Below are positions 17,760 through 27,170 of a DNA stretch of 64,000 nucleotides, piece after piece (positions within the stretch are counted from its first letter, which is position 1; each line of letters begins with the position of its first letter). Origin of the DNA: Zestomonas insulae (GTDB lineage Bacteria > Pseudomonadota > Gammaproteobacteria > Pseudomonadales > Pseudomonadaceae). The translations under genes were made by a program, and so were the position numbers. The notes below the pieces were generated by a model. That model was not told where the DNA came from, ran no database searches, and saw nothing but the letters and a program-made list of their open reading frames with translations. The DNA lies in assembly GCF_016901015.1 (NCBI RefSeq), contig NZ_JAFEUP010000001.1, positions 1,140,182 to 1,204,181 on the forward strand, read 5' to 3'.

Positions 17760-18665
17760 CTAGTCGTGGCGGGCCAGCAAATGGCTGAAGGCCCGGTCCA
17801 AATCGCTGTAGTGAAAGATGAAGCCGGCCTCTTCGAGGCGCTGCGGCGTCGCCCGCTGGCTGCCGAGCAACAGCCCGGCCAGCTCGCCGAGGCTGATGCG
17901 CAGGGCCAGCTCGGGCACCGGCAGCAACGCCGGGCGGCGCACCGCGCGCCCCAGTGCCCGGGCAAATGCCTTGTTGCGGGCCGGCTGCGGCGCGCACGCA
18001 TTATAGGGACCCTCGGCGCCCTCATGGCGCAGGAGAAAATCGATTGCCGCAATTTCGTCGTCGAGGTGAATCCACGGCATCCATTGCCGACCATTGCCGA
18101 GCGGTCCGCCGAGGCCGAGGCGGAACGGCGGCAGCAGGCGCTTGAGAAAGCCGCCGTCCCGCGCCAGCACCAGACCGGTGCGTAGCAGCACCACGCGGAT
18201 ACCCAGGCTGCTCGCGCGTTGGGCGGTTTCTTCCCAGGCGACACACAGCTGGCTGGCGAAATCCTCGTGCACCGGCGGCATACCTTCGGTCAGTTCGCGC
18301 TCGCCGCCATCGCCGTACCAGCCGACCGCCGAGCCGGAAATCAGTACCGCCGGGCGCTGCTCGCGCGCCTCCAGCCAGGCCAGCAGTTGCTCGGTGAGGG
18401 TGATCCGGCTGGCCCACAGCAGCGCCTTGCGCTTGTGCGTCCAGGGCCGGTCGGCGATGGGCGCGCCGGCCAGGTTGATCACCGCGTCGAGCGGCTCGTC
18501 GCCCAGCTCGTCGAGCCGGCCGATGCCACGCACCGCCGCGCCACACAGGCTGGCCACCCGTTGCGGGCGACGGCTCCACACCGTCAGCTGATGACCCTGC
18601 GCCAGCCACAGGCGGCACAGCGCGCGACCGATCAGGCCGGTTCCGCCGGTCAACAAGATATGCAT
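17760..18665 (-). CDS. TIGR01777-family SDR epimerase (YfcH-like)
   Basis: A protein of 301 residues starting [21 protein letters not shown], with the Rossmann motif GGTGLIG and the family phrase [15 protein letters not shown] (about residues 107-121). The C-terminal DUF1731-like tail ([22 protein letters not shown]) is present. NAD-dependent action on a nucleotide sugar is often assumed but not shown for this family. It lies directly upstream of hemH, a pairing also seen in P. aeruginosa as I recall. Confidence 0.88.
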   Translation of the reverse strand: MHILLTGGTGLIGRALCRLWLAQGHQLTVWSRRPQRVASLCGAAVRGIGRLDELGDEPLDAVINLAGAPIADRPWTHKRKALLWASRITLTEQLLAWLEAREQRPAVLISGSAVGWYGDGGERELTEGMPPVHEDFASQLCVAWEETAQRASSLGIRVVLLRTGLVLARDGGFLKRLLPPFRLGLGGPLGNGRQWMPWIHLDDEIAAIDFLLRHEGAEGPYNACAPQPARNKAFARALGRAVRRPALLPVPELALRISLGELAGLLLGSQRATPQRLEEAGFIFHYSDLDRAFSHLLARHD

Positions 18666-18858
18666 GGCACCCTCCTCGCATGACCTAGTCTGAATACAAG
18701 GCAAGCGTGGTTCATCGAAACGCGACGTGCCTTTTTTTGAGCGACCCGACGTCCAGAATTATTAGCGACAGCTCGCGCGGAATGTCAGCCAACCCGGACA
18801 ACTCGCCCGCCCGCCACCTGTCTAAGAAAGTAGCCTGGAGCCGAAGGTAACGAGGTAG

Positions 18859-19848
<990 letters not shown>

Positions 19849-19917
19849 GCCACTTCCCCGCCTGATCAGCTGGCTCGCCGTGCGGCGAGTCCGCCCCGCT
19901 TGTGCCGCACGCACTAC

Positions 19918-19953
19918 TTGGACAAATCCTGTACACGAATTAAATCTTGTACA
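19918..19953 (+). promoter_or_regulatory. Putative LitR/PplR-type operator and promoter
   Basis: Two perfect TGTACA boxes (19930-19935 and 19948-19953) are separated by exactly 12 bases. This matches the T(G/A)TACA-N12-TGTACA site I recall for class II LitR regulators of P. putida. A TTGGAC box (19918-19923) and a weak TAAATC box (19941-19946) with 17-base spacing overlap them. The site lies 48 bases before the DUF1722 start codon. Confidence 0.65.
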
Positions 19954-20001
19954 GCTTTGCGCTATGCTGAGGCCATCGACACCGTTCGCGAGCGCGCCCG
20001 C

Positions 20002-20631
20002 ATGGCCCCCCCCCGCCCCGTACAACTGCCCAACCCGCCGAGTGCAGCGCTGCCGCGCCACAGCGGCCAGCCGTACTCGCGGCTGTACAACGCAACGCTG
20101 GCCGCGCACCGGGCGTGGTCGGCAGCGCAAGCGGAGTGCCTGCGCGACAACCTGGTGACCTGCGTGTACATCAACGCCGCCTGGCACGAGCTGCTGCGCG
20201 ACGGGCTGAGCCGGCCGCGGCTGCTGACCTTCCACGCGCGCCACAAGTACCTGCTGCTGGCCAGCGACCCGCGGGCCTACCGTGCCCTCGGCCGGCTACT
20301 CGCCGACCTAGACGCGCAACCGCTACCGCAACTGGCCACGCGCTACTTCTCCGCGCTGCTGGTGGCGCTGCGCCACTGCCCCAGTCGTGGCGCGCATGCC
20401 AATGTGCTGCAGCACCTCAGTGGCTACCTGAAGCGCGCCCTGGACCCTGTCGACAAGGCCGAACTGCACCGTCTGATCGACGCCTACGGCGCCGGTGACC
20501 TGCCGCTGGCGGTGCCGCTGCGCCGCCTCAAGCAGCACTTCCAGCGCCACCCGCACCCATACATCGCCCAGCAGGTCTACCTGCAGCCCTACCCGGACCG
20601 CCTTGACCTGAGGAGCCCCAACCATGCATGA
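20002..20631 (+). CDS. DUF1722 (YbgA-like) domain protein
   Basis: A protein of 209 residues. After a proline-rich N-terminus the region YINAAWHELL...LLTFHARHKYLLLASDPRAYRALGRLL and the tail YLKRALDPVDKAELHRLIDAYGAGDLPLAVPLRRLKQHF carry the DUF1722/YbgA signature. In many Pseudomonas species this domain is fused after a DUF523 domain; here that part is absent. The start at 20002 is chosen because the open frame upstream crosses the putative promoter. It overlaps the MerR gene by 8 bases (ATGCATGA), so it is the first gene of the light-repair operon. YbgA-type domains often accompany photolyase genes. Confidence 0.78.
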   Translation: MAPPRPVQLPNPPSAALPRHSGQPYSRLYNATLAAHRAWSAAQAECLRDNLVTCVYINAAWHELLRDGLSRPRLLTFHARHKYLLLASDPRAYRALGRLLADLDAQPLPQLATRYFSALLVALRHCPSRGAHANVLQHLSGYLKRALDPVDKAELHRLIDAYGAGDLPLAVPLRRLKQHFQRHPHPYIAQQVYLQPYPDRLDLRSPNHA

Positions 20632-21559
20632 CCCGCTGACCGCCGCGGCGACCGACGAACAGGCGGCGCGCGCCCTTGGCCTGCTGCCGATTCGCGAGGT
20701 GTCGCGGCGCACCGGGGTCAACGCAGTGACCCTGCGCGCCTGGGAGCGCCGCTATGGCCTGGTGGTGCCGCAGCGCACGCCAAAGGGCCACCGGCTGTAC
20801 AGCGCCGCGCAACTGGAGCGCATTCAGGCGGTGCTTAGCTGGCTGAATCGCGGCGTCGCGGTCGGCCAGGTCAAGGCACTGCTCGATCAGGCCGCGAGCG
20901 CACCATTGCCGCCCACCGACAATTGGCGCGCGCTGCAGCGCGACATGCTGCTGGCCATCGACGCGCTGGCCACGCGGCGCCTCGACGACCTGTTCGACGG
21001 CGCCAGCGCGCTGTATCCGCCGCGCACGCTGTGCGAGCAACTGCTGCTGCCGTTGCTGGCCAGTCTCGAGCAGCGCTGGCAGGCGCAGTTCGGCGCACAG
21101 CTGGAGCGCCTGTTCGTGCACGGCTGGCTGCGCAGCAAGCTCGGCGCGCGGATCTACCACAACAACCGGCAGCTCGGCGGCGCGCCGCTGCTGCTGGCCA
21201 ACCTGACGCCGTTCGCCACCCCGCCGGAGCTGTGGCTATGCGCCTGGCTGATCAGCTGCGGCGACTGCCCGGTGCAGTTGTTCGAGCAGGCTCCGCCGGT
21301 CAACGAACTGGCCCTGGCGCTGGAGAAGATCGCGCCGCGCGGCCTGCTGCTGTACGCCGGCCAGCGCCTCGATGCGACCATCGTGCTGCGCCAGTTGCCG
21401 CGCCTGGCCGACAAGTGCCCGGTGCCGCTGCTGCTGGCTGGCCCGGCGGCGACCATCCACGCCGCGGAACTGGCCGAGTTGACCAGCCTGCACCTGGCCG
21501 CGACGCCCGCCGAGGTGCTGACCAACCTGCGCCAGCTGCAGCTGCTGGACGGCGCCTGA
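20624..21559 (+). CDS. MerR-family regulator, LitR/CarH-like
   Basis: A protein of 311 residues. The N-terminal MerR helix-turn-helix reads IREVSRRTGVNAVTLRAWERRYGL (about residues 23-46) and is followed by QRTPKGHRLY, the wing. The roughly 200-residue C-terminal part is the size of a cobalamin-binding module, but I do not see the E-x-x-H...H-x-x-x-G set of CarH ligands; the nearest text is RLFVHGWLRSKLG. This fits class II LitR proteins, which respond to light through a partner LOV protein and not through B12. It probably represses its own operon, including the photolyase gene that starts two bases after its stop. Confidence 0.85.
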   Translation: MHDPLTAAATDEQAARALGLLPIREVSRRTGVNAVTLRAWERRYGLVVPQRTPKGHRLYSAAQLERIQAVLSWLNRGVAVGQVKALLDQAASAPLPPTDNWRALQRDMLLAIDALATRRLDDLFDGASALYPPRTLCEQLLLPLLASLEQRWQAQFGAQLERLFVHGWLRSKLGARIYHNNRQLGGAPLLLANLTPFATPPELWLCAWLISCGDCPVQLFEQAPPVNELALALEKIAPRGLLLYAGQRLDATIVLRQLPRLADKCPVPLLLAGPAATIHAAELAELTSLHLAATPAEVLTNLRQLQLLDGA

Positions 21560-21560
21560 G

Positions 21561-22985
21561 ATGCGCCAGCTGCTCTGGCTGCGCAGCGACCTGCGCGTCC
21601 ACGACAACCGCGCACTGAGCGCAGCCATGAGCGCCGGGCCGACTGTCGCGCTGTACCTGGTCAGCCCCGGGCAATGGCAGGCGCACGACGACGCGCCGTG
21701 CAAGATCGACTTCTGGCGCCGCAACCTGCTCGAGCTGGCCGGCGAACTGGCGCAGCTCAACGTGCCGCTGCTGGTCCGCCGCGTGGATACCTGGCGCCAA
21801 GCGCCACAGGCGATCAGCGCGCTGTGCGAGCGACTGCAGATCGGCAGCGTGCAGGCCAACGAGGAATACGGGGTCAACGAAACCCGCCGCGACCAGGCCG
21901 TCGATCAGGCGCTGCAACGCCTCGGCGTGGCGTTCCGCCGCCACCTCGACCAACTGCTGCTGCCGCCGGGTAGCGTGCTGACCCGCAGCGGCGGGTACTT
22001 CCAGGTGTTCAGCCAGTTCCGCAAGGTCTGCCTGCAGCGCCTGCTCGACCGCTCGCCCGCCCTGCAACCCAAACCGCGCGCCCAGGCGCCGCTGCCGCTG
22101 GCCAGCGATCCGCTGCCGGCGGCGTTCGACGGCCTGCCGGGTGTCGACGCGGCGCTGGCGGCATACTGGCCGGCCGGCGAGGCGGTGGCCAGCGCACGCC
22201 TGCAGGACTTCATCGATACCCAGATCGACGACTACCACGCGCAGCGCGACCTGCCCGCCCGCCCCGGCACCAGCCAGCTCTCCGCCTACCTGGCCTGTGG
22301 CGTGCTGTCGCCGCGCCAGTGCCTGGGCGCCGCACTCAACGCCAACCAGGGCGAGTTGGACAGCGGCCGCCAGGGCGTCGCGACCTGGATCAACGAGTTG
22401 CTCTGGCGCGAGTTCTACAAGCACATTCTGGTCGGCTTCCCGCGCGTGTCTCAGCACCGTGCGTTTCGCGCCGAGACCGAGGCACTGCCCTGGCGTGACG
22501 CGCCGGACGAGCTGGCCGCCTGGCAGCAGGGCCGCACCGGCTTTCCGCTGATCGACGCGGCGATGCGCCAACTGCTCGCCACCGGCTGGATGCACAACCG
22601 CCTGCGCATGCTGGTCGCCATGTTCCTCAGCAAGCACCTGCTGCTCGACTGGCGCGCCGGCGAGCGCTGGTTCATGCAGCACCTGATCGATGGCGACCTG
22701 GCCGCCAACAACGGCGGCTGGCAATGGAGCGCCTCGACCGGCACCGACGCCGTGCCGTACTTCCGCCTGTTCAATCCGATCAGCCAGTCGCAGCGCTTCG
22801 ACCCGCATGGGCGCTTCATCCGCCACTGGCTGCCGGAGCTCGCCGCGCTCAGCGAACGCGACATCCACAACCCCGCGGCGCTCGGCGGGCTGCTCGCGCC
22901 GCCCGGCTACCCGGCGCCAATTGTCGACCTCGGCGTGGGCCGCACGCGCGCCCTGCAGGCCTTCCGCGACCTGCCACGGCACTGA
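21561..22985 (+). CDS. phr: Deoxyribodipyrimidine photolyase
   Basis: A protein of 474 residues beginning MRQLLWLRSDLRVHDNRALSAA, the usual photolyase N-terminus with the antenna-binding domain. The C-terminal FAD domain has WINELLWREFYKHIL, GFPLIDAAMRQLLATGWMHNRLRM and NNGGWQWSASTGTDAVPYFRLFNP. It uses blue light to split cyclobutane pyrimidine dimers. It is the last gene of the DUF1722-merR-phr operon, and its induction by light would follow from the TGTACA operator upstream. Confidence 0.96.
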   Translation: MRQLLWLRSDLRVHDNRALSAAMSAGPTVALYLVSPGQWQAHDDAPCKIDFWRRNLLELAGELAQLNVPLLVRRVDTWRQAPQAISALCERLQIGSVQANEEYGVNETRRDQAVDQALQRLGVAFRRHLDQLLLPPGSVLTRSGGYFQVFSQFRKVCLQRLLDRSPALQPKPRAQAPLPLASDPLPAAFDGLPGVDAALAAYWPAGEAVASARLQDFIDTQIDDYHAQRDLPARPGTSQLSAYLACGVLSPRQCLGAALNANQGELDSGRQGVATWINELLWREFYKHILVGFPRVSQHRAFRAETEALPWRDAPDELAAWQQGRTGFPLIDAAMRQLLATGWMHNRLRMLVAMFLSKHLLLDWRAGERWFMQHLIDGDLAANNGGWQWSASTGTDAVPYFRLFNPISQSQRFDPHGRFIRHWLPELAALSERDIHNPAALGGLLAPPGYPAPIVDLGVGRTRALQAFRDLPRH

Positions 22986-22995
22986 GCCGCGCCTC

Positions 22996-23034
22996 GTTCA
23001 GCTGAGGTTCAGCCAAGGTTCAGCCGAGGTTCAG
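22996..23034 (+). promoter_or_regulatory. Four 11-bp direct repeats with GTTCAG core (response-regulator-like boxes)
   Basis: The hexamer GTTCAG begins at 22996, 23007, 23018 and 23029, exactly 11 bases apart. Spacers are CTGAG, CCAAG, CCGAG and GGCGT. Helical-phase direct repeats are characteristic of OmpR-family response regulators (for example the TTAAG-N6-TTAAG boxes of the PmrA/BqsR group). A possible -10 (TAGCCT) follows 12 bases after the last box. Confidence 0.6.
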
Positions 23035-23086
23035 GGCGTCCTCGTTAGCCTCTGCTCATCCCCACGATGACCACGAGGACCGCGCC

Positions 23087-23152
23087 ATGAAACGCCTCCC
23101 CATCCTGTTCCTCGCCGCCAGCGTGAACGGCACCAGCCGCGGCAGCCGCTGA
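23087..23152 (+). CDS. 21-codon ORF resembling a signal-peptide start (leader peptide or remnant)
   Basis: ATG at 23087 with a GAGGA site upstream, then MKRLPILFLAASV followed by a polar tail and TGA. The first half looks like a secretion signal, but there is no mature protein. It lies 17 bases before the PagP-like gene and 53 bases after the repeat boxes. It could be a leader peptide, or the start of an exported protein gene of which the rest has been deleted. It is too short to be certain that it is translated. Confidence 0.4.
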   Translation: MKRLPILFLAASVNGTSRGSR

Positions 23153-23168
23153 GTGGGAGACCGCCGCG

Positions 23169-23633
23169 ATGCGCAGACTGATGCTGCTCGGCGCGGCGAC
23201 GCTGGCCCTGCTGGCCGGCGTCGCCCAGGCCGACGACCAACCGTTCTGGTACTTGCAGACCAGCGTCTACACCACCCACTGGTCGCACGACCCCGAGCAC
23301 AACAACCACCAGAACCTGATCGGTGTGGAGCGCCACAACGCCGACGGCCGCTTCATCGGCGCGGCGACCTTCCGCAACTCGTATCGCCAGCGCACCCAGT
23401 ACGCCTATGTCGGCAAGCGCTACGAGGCCGCCAGCCTACCGGTCTGCGCGAAGCTCTCGGCGGGGTTCATCCAGGGCTATCGCGGCGAGTACCGTGACAA
23501 GATTCCGCTCAACCGCTACGGCGTGGCCCCGGCGATCATCCCGGCGCTGGGCGCCCACTGGGACAGCGTCGGCGCCGAACTGGTGCTGTTCGGCAACGCC
23601 GGGGCGATGCTCACCAGCGGTCTGCGCTACTGA
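23169..23633 (+). CDS. Small outer-membrane beta-barrel protein, PagP-like
   Basis: A protein of 154 residues with a signal peptide (cleaved after VAQA) and a mature part of about 134 residues. It alternates polar and apolar residues, ending in GAMLTSGLRY as outer-membrane barrels do. In order, a WYLQTSVYTTHW strand, a G-V-E-R-H-N-x-D-G-R turn, ATFRNSY, IPLNRYGVAPAIIPALG and a C-terminal barrel strand follow the topology of lipid A palmitoyltransferase PagP. The His near residue 37 and Ser71 could match its active site, but the Asp before the Ser is Asn here. Such proteins are sometimes annotated as sn-glycerol-3-phosphate transporters, which I doubt. The nearby pagL also acts on lipid A. Confidence 0.6.
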   Translation: MRRLMLLGAATLALLAGVAQADDQPFWYLQTSVYTTHWSHDPEHNNHQNLIGVERHNADGRFIGAATFRNSYRQRTQYAYVGKRYEAASLPVCAKLSAGFIQGYRGEYRDKIPLNRYGVAPAIIPALGAHWDSVGAELVLFGNAGAMLTSGLRY

Positions 23634-23718
23634 AGGACGGGCGCGCCGGCGAGAACCGAGGCGGCTGCCGGTCGGCCCGCGCCCCGGCCCGCGGACATCT
23701 GCCGTACACTGCGCGCCC

Positions 23719-24036
23719 ATGCCCGCCCTCACCCAGATTCCCCTCACCCAGTTGCCCGCCGAACCGGCCATCAGCTGCTCCAACTGCGCCGCCTGCTGCT
23801 GTCAGCTGGAAGTCATGCTGATCACCGACACCGGCGTGCCGCAGCGCTTTATCGAAGCCGACGCCTGGGGTGGCGAAGTGATGAAGCGCCTCGACGACGG
23901 CTGGTGTGCCGCCCTCGACCGCGACAGCATGCTGTGCAGCATTTACGAACAACGCCCACTGATCTGCCGCGAGTTCGAGATGCGCTCGGCCGAGTGCCAG
24001 GACGAACGCCGCGGTATGGCGGCGATCTATCGCTGA
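23719..24036 (+). CDS. YkgJ-family cysteine cluster protein
   Basis: A protein of 105 residues. The N-terminal motif CSNCAACCC and later WCAALDRDSMLCSIYEQRPLICREFE provide the Cys set of the YkgJ (CxxCxxCC) family, which is thought to bind zinc or an iron-sulfur cluster. The role is unknown. The start at 23719 has no strong ribosome site; the frame is open far upstream over the barrel gene but that part is an arginine/serine-rich shadow. Confidence 0.82.
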   Translation: MPALTQIPLTQLPAEPAISCSNCAACCCQLEVMLITDTGVPQRFIEADAWGGEVMKRLDDGWCAALDRDSMLCSIYEQRPLICREFEMRSAECQDERRGMAAIYR

Positions 24037-24061
24037 GCGCCGCCAGGCAAACGCTGGGCAG

Positions 24062-24092
24062 AAAAAAGCCGGACTCGAGGTCCGGCTTTTTT
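24062..24092. terminator. Bidirectional terminator between the YkgJ gene and pagL
   Basis: GCCGGAC / GTCCGGC stem with a 5-base loop, flanked by six A and six T, between convergent genes. Confidence 0.9.
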
Positions 24093-24105
24093 CTGCGCGA
24101 TCGAC

Positions 24106-24618
24106 TCAGAAGCTGAGGCGGTAATGCAGGGTGTAGGCCTCCACCCCGTCGTTCGGCTGCTTGATCCCGGCGTTGGAGTAGTGGATCGCGCGCAGGCCGA
24201 CTTCCTGGCCATTGAAACGCAGGCCGGCGCCGATGCGATCCTCGAACTGGAAGGCAGAGGCCAGATCGCGGTCTTCCAGATCGGTGTCGGCGAACAAGGC
24301 GACGCCGATACCCGCTTCGACATACGGCTTGACCGTCTCGCCGGCGAATTCGTAGACGAACACTGGCGAGAACGACAGGCTGTGATTGCTCGAGGCTTCG
24401 TCACCGTCCCAGTAGGTGTAAGCGGCGTCCCAGTAGCCGGTCAGGCGACCGACGTCGCTCTGCCACCAGCTGGTGCCGAAGTCGAACTGGGTGCCCAGGC
24501 GATAGATCATGGTCGACTCGCTGGACTGCCCGACGGCAAAGGTAACGTCCGCTGCCGAGGCATGAGCCACGACCCCCAAGGACAAAGCTGCAAATACCGC
24601 CAGAGAACGTAGATGCAT
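24106..24618 (-). CDS. pagL: Lipid A 3-O-deacylase PagL
   Basis: A protein of 170 residues with a signal peptide (cleaved near SAA) and an eight-strand outer-membrane barrel pattern ending YTLHYRLSF. The active-site text AIHYSNAGI puts His146 and Ser148 two residues apart, as in the PagL catalytic pair, and Glu near residue 160 (VEAYTLH) may complete it. PagL removes the 3-O-acyl chain from lipid A in the outer membrane. The gene is transcribed away from murI and has a TATAAT box 48 bases upstream. Confidence 0.92.
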   Translation of the reverse strand: MHLRSLAVFAALSLGVVAHASAADVTFAVGQSSESTMIYRLGTQFDFGTSWWQSDVGRLTGYWDAAYTYWDGDEASSNHSLSFSPVFVYEFAGETVKPYVEAGIGVALFADTDLEDRDLASAFQFEDRIGAGLRFNGQEVGLRAIHYSNAGIKQPNDGVEAYTLHYRLSF

Positions 24619-24665
24619 AAAAACTTCCTTATTGAGAGTGACGAAAACGGGTCATCTGGTTAGGA

Positions 24666-24671
24666 ATTATA
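24666..24671 (-). promoter_or_regulatory. TATAAT -10 box of the pagL promoter
   Basis: Read on the minus strand the box is a perfect TATAAT, 48 bases from the pagL ATG. No good -35 is seen at the usual spacing (the hexamer 16 bases upstream is TTTCAC), so an activator may be needed. Confidence 0.45.
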
Positions 24672-24770
24672 GAAATAACCGCGCCAAGTGAAAGTCGACT
24701 TACGCCTAACAGCCACCATCGTTCGTCAGGCGTCCAGCCTTTCACGCACCCGCTAAACGCTTTGTCCGCC

Positions 24771-25565
24771 CTAACAGGGCAAAGGTTCGACCGATTTTGC
24801 CGGGCCCCACAGCACCGGCAGTACCGCCGCCAGGTTGGCCTGCGAACCGCTCGACCAGAAGCGCGGCTCGGCGGCGGCGCCATTGGCGAGCAGGTCACGG
24901 GCGCTGAGTACGCGCTGCAAATGACGCGCCACCGCCGCGCCGGTGTCGACCAGGTTGACCGCGGCCGGCACTAGCTCGCGCAGCAGCGGCTTGAGGAAGG
25001 GATAGTGGGTGCAGCCGAGGATCAGGGTGTCGCAGCCCTCGGCCAGCAACGGCGCAACGAAGCCCTGCAATAGCGCACGGGTGCTGGCGCCGTCCAGTTC
25101 GCCGGCCTCGATGCGCTCGACCAGCCCGGGGCACGGCTGGGTGATCACCCGCACATCGCTGGCGAAGCGGTCGAGCAGCGCGGCGAACTTGGCGCTCTTC
25201 AGCGTGCCGGTGGTGGCCAGCACGCCGACCACGCCGCTGCGCGTCGCCGCCGCGGCCGGCTTGACCGCCGGCTCCATGCCGATGATCGGCAGCTCGGGAT
25301 GCCGCTCGCGCAGGTCGGCGACCGCCGCCGCCGTGGCAGTGTTGCAGGCCAGCACCAGGGCCTTGGCGCCCTGCCCGAGGAGGAAACTGGCGATTACCTG
25401 ACTGCGCTCGCGGATGAACTCCGGGGTCTTCTCGCCGTATGGCACGTGACCGCTGTCGGCGACGTACAGCAGCGATTCGGCGGGCAGCAACTGACGGATT
25501 TCGCCAAGCACCGAGAGGCCGCCGACCCCGGAATCGAACACGCCGATCGGCGCGTTATTCGGCAT
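24771..25565 (-). CDS. murI: Glutamate racemase
   Basis: A protein of 264 residues starting [20 protein letters not shown]. The catalytic cysteines lie in [10 protein letters not shown] (about residue 72) and LGCTHYPFL (about residue 182). It makes D-glutamate for peptidoglycan from L-glutamate in the cytosol. The start at 25565 lies 11 bases inside the end of moeB, giving an overlap typical of this murI-moeB-prmC-prfA-hemA cluster in Pseudomonas. Confidence 0.95.
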   Translation of the reverse strand: MPNNAPIGVFDSGVGGLSVLGEIRQLLPAESLLYVADSGHVPYGEKTPEFIRERSQVIASFLLGQGAKALVLACNTATAAAVADLRERHPELPIIGMEPAVKPAAAATRSGVVGVLATTGTLKSAKFAALLDRFASDVRVITQPCPGLVERIEAGELDGASTRALLQGFVAPLLAEGCDTLILGCTHYPFLKPLLRELVPAAVNLVDTGAAVARHLQRVLSARDLLANGAAAEPRFWSSGSQANLAAVLPVLWGPAKSVEPLPC

Positions 25566-26316
25566 GGGCGGGCCCACACACGGCGCAGGCCGGGTCGCGT
25601 TTGACGCGCAACTCGCGGAAGCGGCTGCCGAGCGCATCGATCAGCAGCAGCCGACCGACCAGCGGCTCGCCGAAACCGGCCAGCAACTTGAGCGCCTCGA
25701 GCGCCTGCAGACTACCGACCAGGCCAACCAGCGGGCCGACCACGCCGGCTTCGCTGCAGGTCAGCTCGGCTTCGCTGCCGTGGCCATACAGGCAGTGGTA
25801 GCAGGGACTGTCGGCGCGGCGCGGATCGAACACCGACAGCTGGCCTTCCAGGCGGATTGCCGCGCCGCTGACCAGCGGGGTGCGCGCGGCGACGCAAGCG
25901 GCGTTGACCGCCTCGCGGGTGGTGAAGTTGTCCGAGCAGTCGAGCACCAGGTCGACCGCCGCCACCGCCGCGTCCAGCGAATCCGCATCCAGCGCACTGC
26001 GATACGGCTGCAGCTGCACCAGCGGGTTGAGCGCACGCAGCCGCGCCATCGCCGAATCGACCTTGCTCTGTCCGACGCTGAGGCTGTCATGGGCGATCTG
26101 CCGCTGCAGGTTGGTCAGGTCGACGCTGTCGAAATCCGCCAGGTGCAGCTCGCCGACGCCGGCGGCGGCCAGGTACAGGGCCACCGGCGAACCCAGCCCA
26201 CCGAGGCCGATGATCAGCACGCGGCTCTGCTTGAGGCGCAGCTGGCCGTCGATGTCGATCTGCGCCAGCAGGATCTGCCGGCTGTAGCGCAGCAATTCTT
26301 CGTCGCTGAGCAGCAT
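25555..26316 (-). CDS. moeB: Molybdopterin-synthase adenylyltransferase
   Basis: A protein of 253 residues with the ATP-binding element [19 protein letters not shown] (about residues 35-53), [13 protein letters not shown], the CSDNFTTR segment and the zinc-binding pairs CYHC and CAVC. It adenylates the C-terminus of MoaD so that it can receive sulfur in molybdopterin synthesis. The ATG at 26316 is listed; the GTG at 26319 has a better-spaced AGGAG and may be the true start. Molybdenum cofactor made with this gene is needed by the MsrP-like enzyme at 39.7 kb. Confidence 0.93.
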   Translation of the reverse strand: MLLSDEELLRYSRQILLAQIDIDGQLRLKQSRVLIIGLGGLGSPVALYLAAAGVGELHLADFDSVDLTNLQRQIAHDSLSVGQSKVDSAMARLRALNPLVQLQPYRSALDADSLDAAVAAVDLVLDCSDNFTTREAVNAACVAARTPLVSGAAIRLEGQLSVFDPRRADSPCYHCLYGHGSEAELTCSEAGVVGPLVGLVGSLQALEALKLLAGFGEPLVGRLLLIDALGSRFRELRVKRDPACAVCGPAHAE

Positions 26317-26334
26317 CACGTCACGCTCCTACGC

Positions 26335-27162
26335 TCATGTCCATTGCCCGAGGCTGATCCGCTCGTGGCCGCCGAGGTCGCGGCGGCTGGCCACGCGGGC
26401 GAAACCGCCGCGCTCGAGCAGCTCGCGCACCGCGCCAGCCTGCTCGAAGCCGTGCTCGAGCAGCAACCAGCCGCCCGCCTCCAGGTGCTGCGGCGCATCG
26501 TGGATGATCGCGCGGATATCGTCGAGGCCGTCGCGCCCGGCCACCAGCGCGCTGGCCGGCTCGAAACGCACGTCGCCTTCACTAAGGTGACGATCATCGG
26601 CGGCGATGTACGGCGGGTTGCTGATGATCGCCGCGTAGCGCTCGCCGACCAGGGCGGCAAACCAGTGGCTGAGGCGGAACTCGGCATTGCCGAGGCCCAG
26701 GCGCAGGCGATTGCGCTCGGCCAGCGCCACCGCCTCGGCGACCCGGTCGACGCCAGTCAGCCGCCAGGCCGGGCGCTCGCTAGCCAGGGCCAGGGCGATC
26801 GCGCCGGTACCGGTGCCGAGGTCGAGCAGCCGCGCCGGGGTCGCCGGCAGCAATTCGAGGGTGGTTTCCACCAGCAGCTCGGTGTCGGCACGCGGGATCA
26901 GGGTGTCGGCGCTGACTTCCAGCTCCAGGCTCCAGAAGCCCTGCTGGCCGAGGATGTAGGCCACCGGCTCGCCCGCCTGGCGGCGACCCAACGCGGCATG
27001 AAAGCGCTCGAGCACCGCGCTGTCGACCTCGCGCTCCGGCCAGGTGCGCAGGTAGCTGCGCGGCTTGCCCAGCGCGGCGGCGAGCAGCAGCTCGGCGTCC
27101 AGCCGGGCGGTCGGCGAATCCGGCAGTGCGGCGCTGTTCAGCAGGGATTGGATGGTGGCCAT
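26335..27162 (-). CDS. prmC: Release factor glutamine methyltransferase
   Basis: A protein of 275 residues starting MATIQSLLNSAALP. It has LLDLGTGTGAIALAL (SAM-binding motif, about residues 114-128) and the catalytic NPPY in IISNPPYIAADD (about 182-193). It methylates the Gln of the GGQ motif of release factors, so its place beside prfA is functional. A decayed palindromic repeat lies between it and prfA and is the reason the start is set at 27162 and not further upstream. Confidence 0.95.
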   Translation of the reverse strand: MATIQSLLNSAALPDSPTARLDAELLLAAALGKPRSYLRTWPEREVDSAVLERFHAALGRRQAGEPVAYILGQQGFWSLELEVSADTLIPRADTELLVETTLELLPATPARLLDLGTGTGAIALALASERPAWRLTGVDRVAEAVALAERNRLRLGLGNAEFRLSHWFAALVGERYAAIISNPPYIAADDRHLSEGDVRFEPASALVAGRDGLDDIRAIIHDAPQHLEAGGWLLLEHGFEQAGAVRELLERGGFARVASRRDLGGHERISLGQWT

Positions 27163-27170
27163 GGCTTTCT

